64,000 nucleotides of DNA, taken from the NCBI GenBank assembly GCA_014529385.2, contig CM043950.1:69496935-69560934 (forward strand). The letters are read 5' to 3'. The translations under genes were made by a program, and so were the position numbers. Shown here in pieces: positions 1 to 9,923 of the stretch. Numbering within the stretch: position 1 is the first letter of the stretch; each line of letters starts with the position of its first letter. The notes beneath the pieces were generated by a model that was given only the letters and a program-made list of their open reading frames with translations, was not told where the DNA came from and ran no database searches. This DNA comes from Adiantum capillus-veneris (lineage: Eukaryota > Streptophyta > Polypodiopsida > Polypodiales > Pteridaceae).

Positions 1-241
1 TCATCTCAAGTTATGATTATTACCATATACATGTGTTAGTGATGTGAACACACTTAGGACCGTTGGGGCATTTTTTCTCTCACTAGGAGGGTTTTCCCCC
101 ATACATTGTATATACACCCATCACTTTAGGGTTAACTTATCTTTCCGTTGCACACTAAGTAATACTACTCTCTGTTGTGTGCCTTTAGCTTCTTCATCTT
201 CTTTAAGTTGTGTGTATTTCCTTGCAACCCTATTTCCAACA
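1..241 (+). repeat. 5' LTR of copia K, 3' part only
   Basis: The LTR ends in ...TTTCCAACA at 241, two bases before a tRNA-complementary primer site. Its start is outside the window. No second copy of this LTR was found here, so its length is unknown. Confidence 0.6.
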
Positions 242-243
242 AT

Positions 244-255
244 TGGTGTCAGAGC
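244..255 (+). other. Primer binding site of copia K
   Basis: TGGTGTCAGAGC differs at one base from TGGTATCAGAGC, the complement of the plant initiator tRNA-Met 3' end. It sits just after the LTR end. Confidence 0.7.
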
Positions 256-513
256 AAGTTGCATTCTCCGGGGCATAGTTGCCAGCATCGCCAGTACATG
301 CCTCGATTTGCTCAGAATTTTCATTTCGGTCTTCGTTGCCATTACAGATAGTATTGCACATGCATTTTCATCCTTTTGTGTAGAACTTTTGTCAGTGCTA
401 TTTTTTGCATAACAGGTCCTTTACAATCTTTGGGTTGTGGTATATAGCACGTGTTAGTGCTACTTCGTTTCCCTCTTTTCGGGTAGTTTTTACATCAGAT
501 GTACGCACTTGTC

Positions 514-3139
514 ATGGTTGACAACAACATAGATGTGTTCAAGATGTTTGTTGCTAAGGATAAATTGGATGGGGACAATTATCCACTATGGGCTTACATG
601 ATGCAACATGTTCGTGTCAAAGGGAGTTTGGAATGTTGTGGTTGGGCATTGATGTACGTCTTGATTCTGTGGATGTAGGCATTGTTGAGGATGTTGCAAG
701 TTTTGGTGACAGTTGAGCAAGCTCGTTGGGAGGTTAGAGGTGTGGAGGCTCATGCATTAATTGCATCATTTGTGAAGTGTACTATCACTCCTCATCTTTG
801 CTCACTCCTCACATTTGCACGGCTAAATCGGCTAAATAGGCTTTGGATATTCTGGTTGGTCTTCATGCAAGTCGTAATTAGGCTAAAATTGCATCGCTGC
901 GTAAAGAGCTAGAATCTAAGATTATGAATGAGGAAGATGACAGACACTTTCCTTGCTGGTATCAAGGATATTAATGAGTAACTCATTTTTGTAGGCTAAG
1001 TCATTTCAGACAGTTTTCTTTTGTGCAAACTGTTCTAGATGCATTGCTAGATTCCTACGAGTCTTTAACTAGCACTTGGAGACTGATGACTCAAGAAAAT
1101 TTAATGTTGTCAAGTTTGATGCATTATGCACAGTGTTGTTGTAGGAGTCACTTTCAAGAAAAAACAGGGCTAAACAGCATGCAGTTGAACATTGCCTTTT
1201 ATTGTTGCTCAAAGAGAAGGTGGTAATAGCAATGTAGCCACTTCTCATGGATCTTCAATGAGTGGCAAATCACATTTCCCAATGCTTCTGATGGCAACAC
1301 CTCGTCTGGGAATTCTGGTGAAAAGGGCAAAAAGAAGATGCGTTGTTATTATTACAAAACTAGTGATCACTTGATCAAGTAGTGTCTTAAATTGAAGGCA
1401 AAAGAGGCTAAGAAGAAAGAGGCGGATTCTACTACAACTGCAACCTTCTGTAAAAGGAGATTGTGACGTTGGTGTAGATGCAAAGTGGGCATTTAGTACA
1501 GAGTGCACTTATGATCCTTTTGTCTATGATGCATGTATGTCAAGTGTTGCAGATTCACATGTGGTACTTTGACAATGGTGCTAAAAAGCACATCACATTG
1601 CGACTTGTTTACCTCTTTCGAGGCTATTCCTCATGGGAATATAGTCACTTGTGTTAATAATTCTTTTTATCTGGTCCATGGAGTTGGAAAGATTGTGCTT
1701 ACTATTGCGAATGACAATTCTTTCACACTTGTTGAAGCACTATGTGTACTTTGGATCAAGAAGAATCTTTTGTCTATCTTTGTACTTGCTAGACTTGGTC
1801 TTGTTGTGAAATTTGTGGATGACAGATGTTCAATTCATGATCTCGTTTTGGTGATAGCATTTGACATTTTGTGTCCTTGGTTGTATAAGCTCACTTTGTA
1901 TGATAAGTGCTGGTAGATTTTTACAAATGCAGTTGTAGATTCAAAGGCTATTTCATATGTAAAACTTTGATATGCACATTTCGAGCATTTGAATTTTGTC
2001 AGTTTGTTGCTCTTGAAGCACTTTGTAGCATGTTTGTGAAGGCTGTATTTTGGGTAAGATGCGGAGTTCGAAGTTTTCAAAGGATGGTTAGTTAGGACTT
2101 TATGCAGATTGCAGTTTGTGCATAGTGATATTTGTGAGCCCATGCAAACTCCGTCCTTGGGCAATTACCTTTACTTCGTGACTTTCATTGATGATTACTC
2201 CACGTATGTATGAATGTATCTGCTTAAAGCTAAGTCCGAAGTGTTTATGTACTTCAAACAATTTCTGGCTATGAGTTTACTGCATTTCTAGCTAGTCATC
2301 AAGTAAAAAGCCAATGTACAGTGGCGTACATACCTCAACAAAATGATATTGCTGAAAGAAAAAACAGGTCGCTTGCGGAGATGACACGATGCATAGTTGA
2401 GAGAAGCTTTATCACATTTGTTTTGGCTTGAGGCCATCATGTGTGCTACTTCTGTACTCAACAGGTGTCCTACGAAAGCTTTGTAGTCTATGACTCCATA
2501 TGAAGCATGGCATGAAAGAAAGCCTTTTCTTAATCACATGCACATTTTTGGTTGTTTAGCTTATGCTTTGGTGCCATAAACATAGCGTAGAAAATTGCAT
2601 GATAAGAATGTTAAATGAATTTTTGCTAGTTATAGTACTGAAAGCAAAGGTTACTGGTTGTATCATCCGCAAACAAAGCGTATCTTGGTTTCACGAGATA
2701 TTGTGTTTGTGGAAGATTTTGTTCAGTCCTTGTTGTCATACTAGAGACAATCATGTAAGCTCACATGACATTTATGACAGTTTATTGCCTCTTTTCAATG
2801 GTAAAAATTTGAATGTAACTTCAAACGAGGCAAATGTACAACCTATGGGGATTTTAGAAAATGCTACAGATTAGCCTGTTACTGATGTACTTGATGTGGA
2901 AAGGACTGAGAATGAACATGCTAGAGGTATGTCAAAATGGTTGGTGCATACTTTGCGTGACAGTAAATTGGATGCACCTTTGTCTAATTGTATACGTTCA
3001 GGTTCTTGACTTGCATCTTATACATTAGATTGTTATGCTTTGGATGTTTCTATTTTATGTGATGTAGAGGAACATCTGTCTTGATGAAGCATATAACTCT
3101 AAAATTGGATGGCTGCCATGCAATGAGAATATGATGCAC
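514..3139 (+). pseudogene. Copia K gag-pol remnant (gag, protease, integrase, RT start)
   Basis: Reading across frameshifts, 514 starts a copia gag with the LDGDNYPLW motif. At about 1336-1395 lies a zinc-knuckle remnant (CYYYKTSDHLIK, stop, C). At about 1560-1600 lies a protease active-site remnant, FDNGAKKHI, with DNG in place of DSG. At 2130-2260 lies the integrase FIDDYSTYVW segment, at 2330-2560 the integrase QQNDIAERKNR and FGCLAY segments, and at 2690-2740 the end of the core. At about 3095-3138 NWMAAMQ and EYDAL mark the start of a copia RT. In-frame stops are frequent, so no product is expected. The element ends inside the RT amino terminus. Confidence 0.8.
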
Positions 3140-3388
3140 TTATAGTTGCACAATGTACTGAGAAATTATAGCAACCCCGTCTTTGGTGTCTTTGTCTAGA
3201 GTAGCCAAGACTTTGACCCAATCGTTGAAAGAAAGCGTGTGCAAGATAGAAGACTTTTTATCTGTGGCTAAGGTTGATTCATAAATAAGTTGAGAAGCAT
3301 CCAAGCTGCTTATACATCTGAGGACAAGGGAGGTTGCTACACAATGAGGTTCAAAAGTTAACTCCAGGCCTTGTGAGAGAGCAAGGGT
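3140..3388 (-). pseudogene. Truncated exon of an unrecognised gene, paralogue of 9528-9923
   Basis: I do not recognise the family. The minus strand has an acceptor (TTTTTTTGCAG) ending at 3389, then an open exon starting TLALSQGLEL and containing VLRCIS. It matches the start of the exon at 9923-9528 (SLALSQGLDL, VLRCIH), in the same phase and after a similar splice site. The match lasts about 75 codons and is lost around VAIISQYI; a stop follows three codons later, where copia K abuts. The predicted protein is leucine-rich and probably helical. It is probably a dead copy cut by retroelement sequence. Confidence 0.6.
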
Positions 3389-4374
3389 CTGCAAAAAAAT
3401 GCTCAATTAGCAAGAGATTACTTGGGGTATGAGGTTACAATACTCTTGGCTTTTTTAGCAAGAAAAGGTCTAGGTTCTAGTAGCTAGTGTTTTTTTAGGA
3501 GGATGGTCCTTCAAGTAAAATTTAATTTGTTCTAAAATTCTTGCATGCTTCTGTGGATCGTGGATTATCCTCATGTGAGCAGTCAATTTATATTGTGTGT
3601 GAACCTAAAAATATATACAAAGTATAGATTAGTATCGTAGGCTGGTCCTGCAACCCTTAAACTAGCAAAGTCGGAAAGACTATGATAACCGTGAGCAGGT
3701 ATCCAAAATTCTAGTCTCAAGGACCACCTAATACCATCCAGTCTAGATAGGAATTATAGATAGTGAGTCCAACTTAGTACTATAATTCAAGCGCAATCCT
3801 AAAGCCAGTGTCTTGGCTTCCCAGAGAACTAGGAAAGCCTTATGTATAGAACGTGTGTGTAGTTGTTTTACTTAAATAATACAACATAAATGAAAATTCA
3901 AAGGACATATGGCCTTAGACAAGTGATAAAGATTATTACAAAAATAATTCAATCTTAGAACTATTTTTGTACATTGCTATAAGAATGAGGTCTCATTCTA
4001 GTATAGAAGTACAATGTATGTTTCATGAGGTGACAAGAGCTTGGTATGTCAAGGGCCGACATTTGCTTTAAGCCAGAAAAATTTCAAGAAAGGATAGTGT
4101 TCTCACCTGCATCCATCCAAACAAGACAACAAGCATGTTAGCCTTGAGTGCGTTTTACAGGTGTCAACGGACTATATCAGTTGTTATCCATGTCCAGCTG
4201 CCAGCGTTTTTTAACTTCAAACAAATGTTCCAAGTGTTTTTGTAAAGTACAATGTGTGTATTATCTTTTTGAATTATGGCAGTAGTTATAAGTAACGTTT
4301 TTTTATTATTATATATAGCTCCATTTTTTAATAGACCTTAAATAAAACAATAAGCAATTGTTTTATGATCGAAA
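3389..4374. other. Non-coding; contains splice-like block shared with 10379-10440
   Basis: There is no convincing coding sequence. On the minus strand at about 4165-4101 lies a block with GCTAAC, a T-rich stretch and TGCAG/GTGAG. It matches a block upstream of the second unknown exon (10440-10375). It could be a small exon ending GWMQ before a GT donor, giving a 718-bp intron down to 3389. It could equally be a branch point plus acceptor. The sequence alone does not decide. Confidence 0.4.
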
Positions 4375-4978
4375 GGCGGCAACATCATCATGTTTAGCAA
4401 TGCCTCCCGGTACTTGATGTAACAACAACCACCCACAACAAGAAACAACGTACAGAGTGTGCAAAAAACCAACAATAAGAAATCCATGATAGACGCTTTT
4501 TTGGGCCGGCAGTATCAAAGGTACTCATTCACTAAGTTTAATCTTGCTAGTAGCAAGGGTCTAACCACCCAATTTTCACTTATCAGCTCAGGCCACATGA
4601 CTTTTTGCCCAATTCCAATCATATCAAGCTAAATTCCGTATTAAAAAAAACAGTTTATTTACAGAGCTTGGTGAGCAGGTGGCAACATCATCACATTTAG
4701 CAACATCTCATGATACTTGATGTAACAACAACCACCCACAACAAGAAACAACATACATAGTGCACAAAAAACCAACAATAAGAAATCGGTGATAGGCGCC
4801 TTTATGGGCCGGCAGTATCAAAGGTACTCATTCACTAAGTTTAATCTTGCCAGTAGCAAGGGTCTAACCACCCAATCTTCATTTATTAGCTCAGGCCACA
4901 TGGCTTTTTGCCCAAGTTCAATCATATCAAGCTACAGTATGTCCAAAAAAAAAGTTTATTTATAGAGCCTAGTAAACG
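4375..4978. repeat. Direct tandem duplication, period 303 bp, two copies
   Basis: The segment from about 4375 repeats from about 4678. Shared landmarks are ACTTGATGTAACAACAACC, GGGCCGGCAGTATCAAAGG and CTCAGGCCACATG. The two units differ by scattered substitutions and small indels, so the duplication is not recent. No coding frame is shared. Confidence 0.8.
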
Positions 4979-5904
4979 GCGTCATCTAAGACAGGTAGAG
5001 AAAACGCAACAAATGAACGAGCTGGTCTACTGCTCATGGCTAATAAACCCCAAGCCAAACAATCCCTCCCAATAGTTAAAAAGTTTTCTTGCAAACCATA
5101 TAAAACCAAACAATGCAGCGGAAAAACCAAACTTAATTTATATCACCACCCAAGTGAGAGTAGTTTTTTTTTAATAAGAAGTTCCTGGTGAGTTACTGAC
5201 CTGATAAGTACCCCCAATTTCCACCAACTCCATAGCTATATAGAAATCCATCGAATAGAGGAAGCTCTCAAAAAATAACTCCCTTTCACATACACACACG
5301 GAACGCAGAAGACAAGGCTAAGTGAGGGGTATAGAACCTCCCTCACCTTTTTTAAATAATGGAGCCCCTTCAAACGTAGTACTCACAACGAGGAGAATCC
5401 TTTCCACTTTCATCCATCAACACGCTAGAATCCCAAGGCATAATGATATAGGCGGCATTTGCAATGACCACCTCCATGGGAGAGAGGCATAGACCTTTAG
5501 TCGGTGCACATGTATAGCAGAGAGAAGGGTGGGGAGTAGGAGGTGTAGAGTGCGCACACGGTGGTATGATGTGCCTCATAATGAGCCAAGCCCCCCTAAA
5601 TGGGAAAGACTTTTTTACACATAGAACTTACCAAGGGAGGCCAGGTGCCTATTGAAGGGCCCTATCATGTGGGTATTAGAGTTAAGAAACTCAACTAGTG
5701 AAGGGGTTTTATACCACCAAATTAAGTGGGTGCTCTTTAAGGGAAAATATGTTTAGTTCAAGCCCGAAGGGTCCCGAATTGCTCATGTGTATAGAGTACT
5801 TGCCCCACCCATGTGAGAAAAAAATTGCCGATCTTGTCAGGTAGTGAGACTTAGTTTGTAAGTTGATCTTGTTCTGGTGTAGAGCCACAACTGTATCAGT
5901 ACTT

Positions 5905-5953
<49 letters not shown>

Positions 5954-6020
5954 CCTTGGTTATAAGTAAGCACATATCTGATCAGGGCTCTTGGGAGCCT
6001 AGCAAATTTGTGCTAAGAAA
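4979..6020. other. Region without a recognisable gene
   Basis: I see only short unsupported frames and simple repeats. The segment 5700-5905 resembles generic retroelement untranslated sequence, but I could not assign it. Confidence 0.4.
5906..5953. repeat. Compound microsatellite (TG)n(AG)n
   Basis: An uninterrupted TG run passes directly into a GA run. Confidence 0.9.
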
Positions 6021-6029
6021 AAAAAAACG

Positions 6030-6281
6030 GAATAGCGTCGCTTAAGCGACGTATTTTACAGTACATCGCTTAAAAGACACAAAAAAATGGTTATTATTTA
6101 TGTCGCATAAGCAATGGCGGGTGTCGCTTATGCGATGCAAATTTTTGACGCTTATACGACGCTTTGGCATCTCTATAAACGTCGCTTGAGCGACGGTTCT
6201 ATAGTGAGGTTGGTTGCGACACGTTTTTGTCACTTAAGCGACACAAAAAAGCGTCCCTAGCACCAAAGCGTGCTAGTAGTG
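6030..6281 (-). mobile_element. Orphan end of a CACTA (En/Spm) DNA transposon
   Basis: Read on the minus strand, the segment begins at 6281 with CACTACTAGCA, a CACTA-type terminus. It is followed by subterminal copies of a palindromic motif: 6229-6244, 6180-6195, about 6120-6137 and the perfect 16-mer CGTCGCTTAAGCGACG at 6036-6051. Dense short inverted motifs near the ends are typical transposase-binding regions in this superfamily. No matching second terminus and no transposase are visible, so this is a truncated end. Confidence 0.7.
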
Positions 6282-6283
6282 AG

Positions 6284-8140
6284 AGTTTGGACCTTATGGC
6301 TCTCTATGCTTCAATGGAGCTTAGCTTGCATCAATTCTACATGCCTATCTTAGACTATATACCTTGTGGCTCTCTAAGCTTCAATGGATCTTAGCTTGGT
6401 GGCCACGTGGTGGCCTTTGCATCAATTCTCCATGCTTAGCTTAGACTATGGCTCTCTATGCTTCAATGGAGCTTATCTTGAACAAGTGGTGGACCTTGCA
6501 TCAACTCTCCATGCTTAGCTTAGAGAGTGGACATTGTGGTTCTCTATGCTTCAATGGAGTTTATCTTGCATCAATTCTCCATGCTTAGCTTTGCCTATAT
6601 ACCTTATGGATCTCTATGCTTCAGTGGAGTGTAGCTTGGTGGCTACATGGTGGACCTTGCATTAATTTTACATGCCTAGCTTAAACAGTGGCTCTCTATG
6701 TTGCAATAGAGCTTAGCTTGGACAAGTGATGGACCTTGTGGCTCTCTATGCTTCAATGGAGCTTAGCTGACAAGTGGTGGATCATGTATTGAGTCTTCGA
6801 CTAGCTTAAATTGTGGCCCTTGTGGTACTCTATGCTTCAATGGAGCTTAACTTGGATAAGTGATAGACCTTGAATCAATTCTTTATGCCTAACTTAGACT
6901 ATGGACCGTGTGGCTCTCTAAGCTTCAATGGAGCTTAACTTGGACAAATGGTGGACCTTGTGGCTCTCTATTCTCTAATAGTGTTTAACTTGAACAATTT
7001 GTGGACCTTGTAACTCTATATGCTTCAATGGAGTGTAGCTTGGACAAGTGGTGGACCTTGTGGCTTTCTATGCTTTAGTAGATCTTAACTTGGACAAGTG
7101 GTGAAACTTGCATGAGTTATCTATACCTAATCTATACTCAGGAGCTTATGGTTCTCTATGCTTCAATAGAGCTTAGCTTAGACAAGTGAATCTTCAATGA
7201 AGATTTTCTTGAACAAGTGAACCCTACATCAATTCTCTATACCTAGCTTGGATTGTGGATCTTGTGGCTCTCTATGATTCAATGGAGCTTTGCTTGGATA
7301 AAGGTGGAGCTTGTGGTCCTCTCTACTTCAATGGAGCTTAGCTTGTGAAGTGGGGAACCTTGTGTCTCTCTATGCTTCAATGGCGCTTAGCTTGGACAAG
7401 TTATGGATCTTGCATCGATTCTCCATTCCTAGTCTAGATTGTGGCCCTTATGGATCTTTATGCTTCAATAGGCTTACCTTGGGCAAGTTGTGAACCTTGT
7501 GGTCCTCTATGCCTCAAAGGAGCTTTTGACTTGGACAAGTGTGGACCTTGTGGCTCTCTATGGTTCAATGGAGCTTAGCTTGGACATGTGGTGGACGTTT
7601 TATCAATTATCCATGTTTGGCTTAGACTTTGGCCCTTGTAGCTCTCTATGGTTTAATGAAATTTAGCTTGGATAATTGGTGGACCTTGCATCAATTATCC
7701 ATGGTTGGCTTTATTTAACTATGGAGCTTGTGGCTCTCTATGCTTCACTAGAGCTTAGCTTGGAGAAGTGGTGGACCTTGCATCAATTTTTCATGCTTGG
7801 CTAAGACTGTGGCACTTTTTGCTTCGATGGATCTTAGCTTGGAGAAGTTATGGACTTTGCATCAATTCTCCATGCTTGGCTTAACTGTGGACCTTGTGGA
7901 TATCTATGCTTCTATGGAGTTTAACTTGGATGAGTGATGGAGCTTGCATCAATTCTCCATGCCTAGCTTAAACTATGGACCTTGTGGCTTTGTATGCTTG
8001 AATGAAGATTAGCTTGGACAAATGGTGGACTTTGTGGCTCTTTATGATTCAATAGAGCTTAGCTATATAACAAACAGTGGACCTTGTGTCTCTCTATGCT
8101 TCAATGGAGCTTAGCTTGGATAAGTGTTGACTCTGTGGCT
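6284..8140. repeat. Two-module minisatellite array, about 1.85 kb
   Basis: The array is built from a roughly 50-bp module (around CTCTATGCTTCAATGGAGCT, TAGCTTGGACAAGTGGTGG) and a roughly 40-bp module (around CATCAATTCTCCATGC, CTAGCTTAGACTGTGG). Early and late parts mostly alternate the two, while the middle (about 6940-7130) is mainly the first. Units diverge by 10-25 % by eye. Frames inside are accidental. The array starts directly beside the CACTA terminus and ends at a gypsy fragment. Confidence 0.85.
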
Positions 8141-8146
8141 CCTTAA

Positions 8147-8520
8147 AGGTTGTGTAACACACAACATCGTTTTCCTCAACAAGTAGCCATCCCATATGGA
8201 ATACCTTGGAATTGTCTCCCCATTGTGTATTTGAGTAAAAATGTTTGCAAAGTCAAGATCTGTGACATCTTGGTCAACCATAACCTCAAAGCTTCTGTGA
8301 TGAATCGGGAAATAGCCATAACTAAGGGCTTTCGAGATAATGCATCTATCACTAAATTTTTATGTCCCTGAACATGGACAATCTAGAAGTGAAACTGTAA
8401 CAAGATGTTAGCCCATCGCATCTACTTTTTTGAAAGTTGCTTCTGTGACAAGAAGTAACGTAGACTCTGATGGTCTGTAAAAACTATGAAGTCGGCTGCT
8501 GTATAGCAGACGACCAAATT
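8147..8520 (-). pseudogene. Ty3/gypsy pol fragment (RNase H end to integrase start)
   Basis: Minus-strand translation gives the RNase H segment TDHQSLRYFLSQKQLS at about 8500-8450. It is followed by the linker to the integrase (RSFEVMVDQ, DFANIF, KTMLCVTQ) at about 8310-8150. The same motifs occur in element D (33180-33530) and element G. Internal stops show it is dead. Neither LTR nor any other domain is present. Confidence 0.75.
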
Positions 8521-8552
8521 TGGTACTGTCTTGACCAAATCAGCCTTAAGGA

Positions 8553-8846
8553 TTACCAAAAAATTTTACGATTGCTAAGAGTTGTTGGTACCTGAGAGTA
8601 ATCAAGTAGATGCACAGGATGTTTGATGACACTTTTCCTTCCAATTCTATGTTTGCATATGTCCTTCTTTTTATGTGAAACTCTGGTCTCTAATGTCCAA
8701 AAGGCATACTTTAAATATCTTGTTTCATTGGTGATAATGGTTCCTCGAGGCAATTGTCTCTCACATGCACTCAATGGTATAACTTCATCCTCATCTTTAT
8801 TTTGTAGCCTTAAACTTACAACTATATTTCTTTGATGGATACCCAA
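8553..8846 (-). other. Unrecognised open frame of 97 codons
   Basis: This frame is charged and rich in K, R and E, starts MGIHQRNIVVSL, and has no motif I recognise. It lies between the gypsy fragment and LTR-A. It could be retroelement leader sequence or chance. Confidence 0.2.
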
Positions 8847-9240
8847 GAAACTAGGAGTTTTAGATTAGTTTACTAAGGTCAGACTTGTACTATTATTCAA
8901 GGTTATTGTCAAAGAGGTTCTCTTCACAAAAAGCTCACTTGCTGAGTGAGGGACCTAAATTTGAGTCAAAGTGTTGCACACGCCTGATAGAACGATCTCT
9001 TCGGGTGGAACTAAGTGTAAAGAGGGGCCTCCCATTTTTGGCACCACTAAGAAATATCAAATATTAAATACCAAACACAACAAAAGGTGGCATGGAGTTT
9101 GAGGCTACAATCTTTAGGCCATTGATTTGCAAGATTCCTCCTCTCTCTCTCTCTCTCATTCTATGTTATGCTATGCTATATACTCTCTAATATTGTCTAC
9201 ATCGTCTTCCCCTTACACGCTTTCACTATCAAGTCTATAC

Positions 9241-9241
<1 letters not shown>

Positions 9242-9279
<38 letters not shown>

Positions 9280-9280
9280 G
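9242..9280. repeat. (TG)n microsatellite inside LTR-A
   Basis: The same tract occurs at the same place in LTR-A copies at 13295-13333 and 26145-26168, with different lengths. Confidence 0.9.
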
Positions 9281-9401
9281 TAAGGTGTCATAGTTTAGGT
9301 GTGTACCTAGGTTTTGGAAGAGATGGTGAGAGGTTGACAGGTATATGCGTGAGCAAATTGGAATTGTGGAAGCAATCGTTCTCCCCTTCTACTCCCAAAA
9401 G

Positions 9402-9413
9402 TGGTATCAGAGC
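9402..9413 (+). other. Primer binding site of LTR-A copy 1
   Basis: TGGTATCAGAGC is an exact complement of the initiator tRNA-Met 3' end, four to six bases after the LTR end. Confidence 0.8.
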
Positions 9414-9527
9414 TTTGGGTTTGAGAGAATCGGCAATCAAACTCAAATTTTAAGGAGCAATTTGCAAATCAACAACATAAGCAAGGTTTCACTGAGAGAA
9501 CACATCTCTTTTTGAAAAGCTTTGACA

Positions 9528-9923
9528 TCATCTAGGGTCAAGGGGTACTATTTGTACTGGAATGGACGGAACTGAAACAAACCTAGGTGTAAGACCACAT
9601 AATTTGCGTAAGTAATTGGTCAATTCAGCACCTTCAGAAGAGAATTTAGCCAACTCTCCTTTATGAGCAAGTGTCAGAGAAGGAATAGTCTCTATGAAAT
9701 CGGAGAGATCTGCAACCCCTTCCTTAGAGTTATTGACAAGCTGGGCGAGGGTATGTACACACTTATCAAACAACATGGTTTGAACCAAGGAATTGGCTAG
9801 ATCAGATGAAGCTCCTTCTATAAGTTCAGATGCCAAAGGGTCATGAATGCATCTAAGTACTTGAAGCGAGGCTTTAGAGAGAGGTTCAGTAGGAAGATCT
9901 AACCCTTGGGAAAGTGCTAAGCT
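9528..9923 (-). CDS. Terminal exon of an unrecognised gene (131 codons)
   Basis: On the minus strand an acceptor (TTTCTTTTGACCATGCAG) ends at 9924. It is followed by an open exon from SLALSQGLDL to IVPLDPR and a TGA stop at 9530-9528. The amino half matches the broken copy at 3388-3140 in sequence, splice phase and acceptor position. The predicted chain is leucine- and alanine-rich with alternating helical segments, as in helical-repeat scaffolds, and has no membrane segment or catalytic motif that I can name. A likely upstream splice block is at 10440-10375, giving an intron of about 457 bp if it is a donor. I assign no function. That two copies keep the same splice structure favours a real gene family over chance. 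Confidence 0.5.
   Translation of the reverse strand, partial: SLALSQGLDLPTEPLSKASLQVLRCIHDPLASELIEGASSDLANSLVQTMLFDKCVHTLAQLVNNSKEGVADLSDFIETIPSLTLAHKGELAKFSSEGAELTNYLRKLCGLTPRFVSVPSIPVQIVPLDPR

Larger units (their letters stand above)
1..3139 (+). mobile_element. Ty1/copia retrotransposon K, decayed and 3'-truncated
   Basis: The order is LTR end (to 241), primer binding site (244-255), gag, zinc knuckle, protease, integrase, then the first residues of the reverse transcriptase. This protease-integrase-RT order is that of copia elements. Similarity stops at about 3139, where the sequence changes abruptly into a minus-strand exon of an unrelated gene. The RT palm, RNase H and 3' LTR are absent. 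Many stops and frameshifts show an old dead copy. The left end lies outside the window. Confidence 0.8.
9006..9490 (+). mobile_element. LTR-A copy 1 with primer site and short leader
   Basis: From GTGGAACTAAGTGTAAAGAG this matches the 3' LTR of element A at 25911-26285, including a pyrimidine run and a (TG)n tract. It continues past the LTR end through a primer site (9402-9413) into about 75 bp of leader that also occurs at 13473-13530. It then stops at AACAACAT. It is a remnant of a second A element lacking all coding sequence. Confidence 0.7.

Noticed and set aside
44-412. 122-codon frame in the first 400 bases
   Set aside because: It overlaps the copia LTR end and the primer site and has no domain; it is a chance frame.
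4090-4165. Similarity of the GWMQ-ending block to a TMEM53/DUF829 protein
   Set aside because: The match is about ten residues long and the block may not be coding at all.
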